This document shows, piece after piece, positions 40,676-44,052 of a stretch of 44,052 nt of DNA (positions are counted from its first letter, which is position 1; the number at the start of each line of letters is the position of its first letter). The notes beneath the pieces are model-generated. The model was not told the origin of the DNA and did not search any database. It saw nothing but the letters and a program-made list of their open reading frames with translations. Source of the DNA: a virus; the IMG/VR virus record IMGVR_UViG_3300021085_000067, positions 1-44,052 of that record, one strand, 5' to 3'. A program made the position numbers and the translations under genes.

Positions 40676-43285
40676 ATGGCACAAAAACAATTTTTTATAG
40701 ACGGTGGCTTCAATACTAATGCTGACTCAGTATTGGTGGGTAACCTGGACATGACTGGTCACATTATACCAACTGTAGACTCAGATGGTACTACTGGTTA
40801 TGATTTAGGTAGTCCTAGCAAAAAATGGCGCGACCTATATCTATCACAAGGCTCACTATATATTGATGGGCAAAAAGTTATTGAATCTGATGCTGGAACA
40901 ATCGTTGTTACAGCTGACCCAGATCAATCACTAACTACGAGAGTAACTGGTACTGGTGTATTAACACTTCAGTCAGCTACAACTGTATCAATAGCAGCAA
41001 CCCTACAAATGGGTTCAGACAAAAAAATCACAGACCAGGGCGGTGACGCAGTTACGTTTGGTGATAAAGTTGATATGGACAATAACCAAATTATTAATGT
41101 TGGTGCACCAACAGCAGATGGACATGCAACAACAAAACTATATGTTGATTCATTAGTAAATGGAATAGCAACAGATGCAATTACAGAAGGCGACTCAGAA
41201 ATTGAAATCGCTGACTTGGGTACTGGTACAGTTGGAATTACTGTAGACGGTGGCCAAAGGTTTGCATTATCAGCCACTGGACTAGCAATGACAGTTCCAG
41301 TAACAGTAAATGGTCATACATTAGCAAATGAAGGCTATGTTGATACAGCTGAAGCAGATGCAAATACATATACAGATGGAGAAATTGTAACTGCAACAAC
41401 TGCATTACAAGCATACGCAGATCAAGCAGAAGTAGATGCAAAATCATATGCAGATGGTATTGTTGCTACAGCAACTAGTACAGCAAGCACAGATGCTACT
41501 ACAAAAGCAAATGCAGCACAAGCGGCGGCTATCTCAGCGGCGGCAACTGATGCAACAAATAAAGCAAATGCAACTGGAACAAGTTCAAACACATATGCAG
41601 ATGGTATTGTTGCCACAGCAACTACATCATTACAATCATATGCAGATACAGCAGAAGCAGATGCAAAATCATATGCAGATGCGGCAATTGCAGCATTAGT
41701 AGACACAGCACCAGGCGCACTAGATACTCTAAACGAACTAGCGGCAGCTATGGGTGATGATGCTAACTTTGCAGCTTCAACAGCTACAAATATTGCTACA
41801 GCAAAATCAGAAGCTATTGCACATACTGATTCAGAAATTGGAGCATTAGACTTTAATAATGTAGCAGGCGGCATTGCAGTAACAGGCGGCGCACTTGAAT
41901 TAGGTGCTAATGCAGATTTAGAATTATCAGGAACATCAGAAGTTTCATATTCAGGATCAACAATCGTAGGCGACGACCCAGATGCAGCTGGTAACCCAGC
42001 AGTATGTGCGTCATCATTCCGTCCTACAGCAAGTGTATCAAACCTAAACTTACGTCCTAACGCAGGTGGCGCAATTTCACTAGATGGTGGAGATGTAACA
42101 TATGGTGCAGTAGGCATTGTTGGCGATGACCCAGATAATGCTGGTTCACCAACAGTATGTGCTTCAACATTCCGTCCAGTAGCTGGCCAAGCAGATCTTA
42201 ATCTACGTCCAGGCACAGGTGGTTCGATCGCATTAGGTGGCAATGTTCTAGAAGGTGTTAGTACACCAGTAGCAGGAACAGATGCATCAAATAAAACATA
42301 TGTTGATTCAGCAGAATCAAATGCAATTAGTACAGCAAGTGCAGATGCTACATCTAAAGCTAATGCGGCTCAAGCGGCAGCGGCAACAGATGCTACTACT
42401 AAAGCAGATGCAGCAGAAGTAGATGCAAAAGCATATACAGATACAAGAGAAACAGCAATCACAACTGCATATAGAGCATATGCAGATCAAGCAGAAGTAG
42501 ATGCAAAAGCATATACAGATACAGAAGTTGCATCCTTGGTAGCTTCAGCACCAGGTGCGCTAGATACATTAAATGAACTAGCAGCAGCAATGGGTGATGA
42601 TGCTAATTTTGCAGCCTCAACAGCTACAAATATTGCTACAGCAAAATCAGAAGCAATTGCTTCAGCGGCAAGTGATGCTACTACTAAAGCAGATGCGGCT
42701 CAAGCGGCAGCATCAGCTGATGCGACATCAAAAGCAAATACAGCAGAAAGTAATGCGGCAACTGATGCAACTAATAAAGCAAATACAGCAGAATCAAATG
42801 CAATTAGTGCAGCAAGCACAGATGCTACATCTAAAGCTAATGCGGCACAAGCGGCAGCAATTAGTACAGCGGCAACTGATGCAACCAATAAAGTCAATAC
42901 TTGCCAATCAACAGCGGCAGCAGATGCAACTTCTAAAGCAAATGCGGCACAAGCGGCAGCGGCAACAGATGCAACTAATAAAGCAAATGATGCCCTAGCA
43001 GCAGCAACATCATATATTGACAGTGAAATTGGTGGAATTGAAACAGAAATTTCAACTTCAGCATTCCATAGTTCAGTACAAGATGTAACTAATGCGTCAA
43101 CAGTAGCATATACATTTAGTGATGTTGTTGGTGCAGTTGATTATACTGTATACGTTAACAGACAACTTGTTAGACCAACTGAACTAAGTTCAGTTAATGT
43201 TGGAACAGGTGTAGTAACATTTGCATCAAGTATACTTGAAGTAGGTGACGAAATTGAAGTCAAAGGATGGAAATTAGTTAGCTAA
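40676..43285 (+). CDS. Alanine-rich tail fibre protein with duplicated blocks (869 aa)
   Basis: The N-terminal part has GYDLGSPSKKWRDLYLSQGSLYIDG (about 42-66), the LG-x-W-x-x-LY fibre element. Two structural duplications follow. The block APGALDTLNELAAAMGDDANFAAS...AKSEAIA appears at about 41708 and again exactly 840 bases later, and a GDDPDxAGxPxVCAS(S/T)FRP block appears twice about 150 bases apart (near 41970 and 42122). The remainder is DATxKANAAQAAA-type coiled-coil stalk, and the last 70 residues (VDYTVYVNRQLVRPTEL, EIEVKGWKLVS) form a beta end. GALDTLNELAAA is widespread in marine T4-like fibres. Confidence 0.76.
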   Translation: MAQKQFFIDGGFNTNADSVLVGNLDMTGHIIPTVDSDGTTGYDLGSPSKKWRDLYLSQGSLYIDGQKVIESDAGTIVVTADPDQSLTTRVTGTGVLTLQSATTVSIAATLQMGSDKKITDQGGDAVTFGDKVDMDNNQIINVGAPTADGHATTKLYVDSLVNGIATDAITEGDSEIEIADLGTGTVGITVDGGQRFALSATGLAMTVPVTVNGHTLANEGYVDTAEADANTYTDGEIVTATTALQAYADQAEVDAKSYADGIVATATSTASTDATTKANAAQAAAISAAATDATNKANATGTSSNTYADGIVATATTSLQSYADTAEADAKSYADAAIAALVDTAPGALDTLNELAAAMGDDANFAASTATNIATAKSEAIAHTDSEIGALDFNNVAGGIAVTGGALELGANADLELSGTSEVSYSGSTIVGDDPDAAGNPAVCASSFRPTASVSNLNLRPNAGGAISLDGGDVTYGAVGIVGDDPDNAGSPTVCASTFRPVAGQADLNLRPGTGGSIALGGNVLEGVSTPVAGTDASNKTYVDSAESNAISTASADATSKANAAQAAAATDATTKADAAEVDAKAYTDTRETAITTAYRAYADQAEVDAKAYTDTEVASLVASAPGALDTLNELAAAMGDDANFAASTATNIATAKSEAIASAASDATTKADAAQAAASADATSKANTAESNAATDATNKANTAESNAISAASTDATSKANAAQAAAISTAATDATNKVNTCQSTAAADATSKANAAQAAAATDATNKANDALAAATSYIDSEIGGIETEISTSAFHSSVQDVTNASTVAYTFSDVVGAVDYTVYVNRQLVRPTELSSVNVGTGVVTFASSILEVGDEIEVKGWKLVS

Positions 43286-43302
43286 TATAATTTAGTCCAA
43301 CG

Positions 43303-43343
43303 GTAGGGGGTTCCCACCCCCTACTTAGGCACTATATAGTGCC
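43303..43343 (+). other. Two adjacent perfect stem-loops before last fibre gene
   Basis: GTAGGGGG/CCCCCTAC (43303-43324, loop TTCCCA) and the 16-base palindrome GGCACTATATAGTGCC (43328-43343). Neither has a following T run. A late-type octamer is not obvious here, so this gene may be read from upstream or from an unrecognised promoter. Confidence 0.6.
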
Positions 43344-43397
43344 ATGGTATAACAGAGTTAATACTACGAGGCTAAAAAACTTTTAAGGAGAGTTAAA

Positions 43398-44052
43398 ATG
43401 GGAAGAAAAGTCAGACACGGAGGTTCCACAGGAACCTTTTCATTTAATAAATCAAAGAAATACAAGTATAATTCAACTGGTTCACTAGAAGAATTTACTG
43501 GTGAGGCAGGCGCAGAAGAAATTACAATCTCAGGTTCAAAATCGTCTCTTAGACGTATGGCGGACATGGAACGTAACATTTCGATCCTAGCAACAAAACT
43601 AACAACAACAGACGGTGAAGCAGATGATGGTAATAACGATGATTTTGGTACTAACGTAAACAAAACAACACGTTTCAAGAAAGGTGTTCGCATAGACGAT
43701 ACACTGGACATGAAAGATACTATCGACATGAACAGTCACAAAATTACTTCATTGGCTACACCAACATCATCCACTGATGCAGCTAATAAATCATATGTTG
43801 ATGCACGTGAAGCATCAGCTGAATCAACAGCTTCAAGTGATGCAACATCTAAAGCAAATGCGGCGCAATCTGCAGCGATTAGTTCATCAAACTCATATAC
43901 AGACACAGCGATTTCAAACTTAGTAAATGGTGCTAACTCATCTTTTGATACACTAAAAGAAATCCAAGATGCAATGGCAACAGATGCTGAACTTTCAGCA
44001 GCTATTAATGGTCTAACAATTGGTAATGCTACAATTACAATTTCAGCAGGTA
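43398..44052 (+). CDS. Fibre protein, N-terminal part (continues beyond window)
   Basis: Open from ATG 43398 (AAGGAGAG ribosome site) to the window end, at least 218 residues. It begins MGRKVRHGGSTGTF, then an acidic stretch (TDGEADDGNNDDFG), then MNSHKITSLATPTSSTDAANKSYVDAREA, the fibre motif that precedes trimeric stalks, and DATSKANAAQSAAISSSNSYTD repeats. A SFDTLKEIQDAMATDAEL element is a relative of the LDTLNELAAAMGDDA unit in the gene before. It is another tail fibre or fibre-attachment protein; the C-terminus is not seen. Confidence 0.72.
   Translation, partial: MGRKVRHGGSTGTFSFNKSKKYKYNSTGSLEEFTGEAGAEEITISGSKSSLRRMADMERNISILATKLTTTDGEADDGNNDDFGTNVNKTTRFKKGVRIDDTLDMKDTIDMNSHKITSLATPTSSTDAANKSYVDAREASAESTASSDATSKANAAQSAAISSSNSYTDTAISNLVNGANSSFDTLKEIQDAMATDAELSAAINGLTIGNATITISAG

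Noticed and set aside
41422-42243. A 273-codon minus-strand frame under the repeated fibre gene
   Set aside because: It is a codon-bias shadow of the repeat-rich fibre and lacks any initiation signal.
36400-43000. CRISPR-like or tandem DNA repeat array in the fibre genes
   Set aside because: Repetition is protein-level (Ala-rich stalk units) in one frame with varied spacing; there are no fixed repeats and spacers.

Overview
This window is a piece of an AT-rich genome of a marine T4-like myovirus. The evidence is the set of T4-type core genes: baseplate gp6, gp25, gp5, gp53 and gp48-like, gp26, late sigma factor gp55, recombination nuclease gp46/gp47, portal gp20, prohead core, protease gp21, scaffold gp22 and major capsid gp23. 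A host close to SAR11 or another marine alphaproteobacterium is plausible from the AT-rich base use and the short, diverged core proteins, but nothing here proves it.

Layout. 1-8010 (minus) is one tightly packed baseplate operon, in transcription order: nucleotidyltransferase, gp48-like, gp53, hub-like protein, gp5 spike, separate lysozyme-like protein, HNH endonuclease, gp25, gp6 (cut by the window edge). 8050-12513 (plus) starts at a host-type sigma70 promoter and carries gp55, gp47, gp46, a small ORF and a PD-(D/E)xK-type nuclease. 12514-13049 is non-coding and holds a candidate structured RNA with a terminator plus a second structured leader. 13050-14531 holds an orphan gene facing gp26 and a small gene overlapping gp26. 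14594-20357 holds two very large tape-measure-like proteins, one with a lysozyme-like domain and one with an M15-type peptidase domain. 20383-26169 is the head module (gp20, small ORF, acidic core protein, gp21, gp22, gp23).

26316-30377 is the most unusual part. Four genes not expected in a T4-like head/tail region lie between gp23 and the fibres: a PiT-type phosphate (or oxyanion) permease, a ferritin-like di-iron protein, a class I glutamine amidotransferase, and a protein with nearly all signature residues of vanadium-dependent bromoperoxidases. Three of the four are preceded by their own late-promoter-like site and leader stem-loop. Two readings fit: a halogenation/peroxide cassette, or a phosphate-acquisition cassette, because this fold is shared with acid phosphatases. 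30417-30690 is an independent small-RNA transcription unit (sigma70 promoter, RNA of about 239 nt, intrinsic terminator). 30761 to the end holds six fibre or virion-surface genes, with PKD repeats and long alanine-rich repeat regions.

Regulation visible in the sequence: at least a dozen T4-late-type sites (TATAAATA or one to two changes) precede structural genes. At the predicted start of many of these transcripts there is a stem-loop, a recurring 5'-hairpin design. Host-type promoters occur at gp55 and at the small RNA. All function calls are from reading translated sequence and motifs by eye; no search was run.
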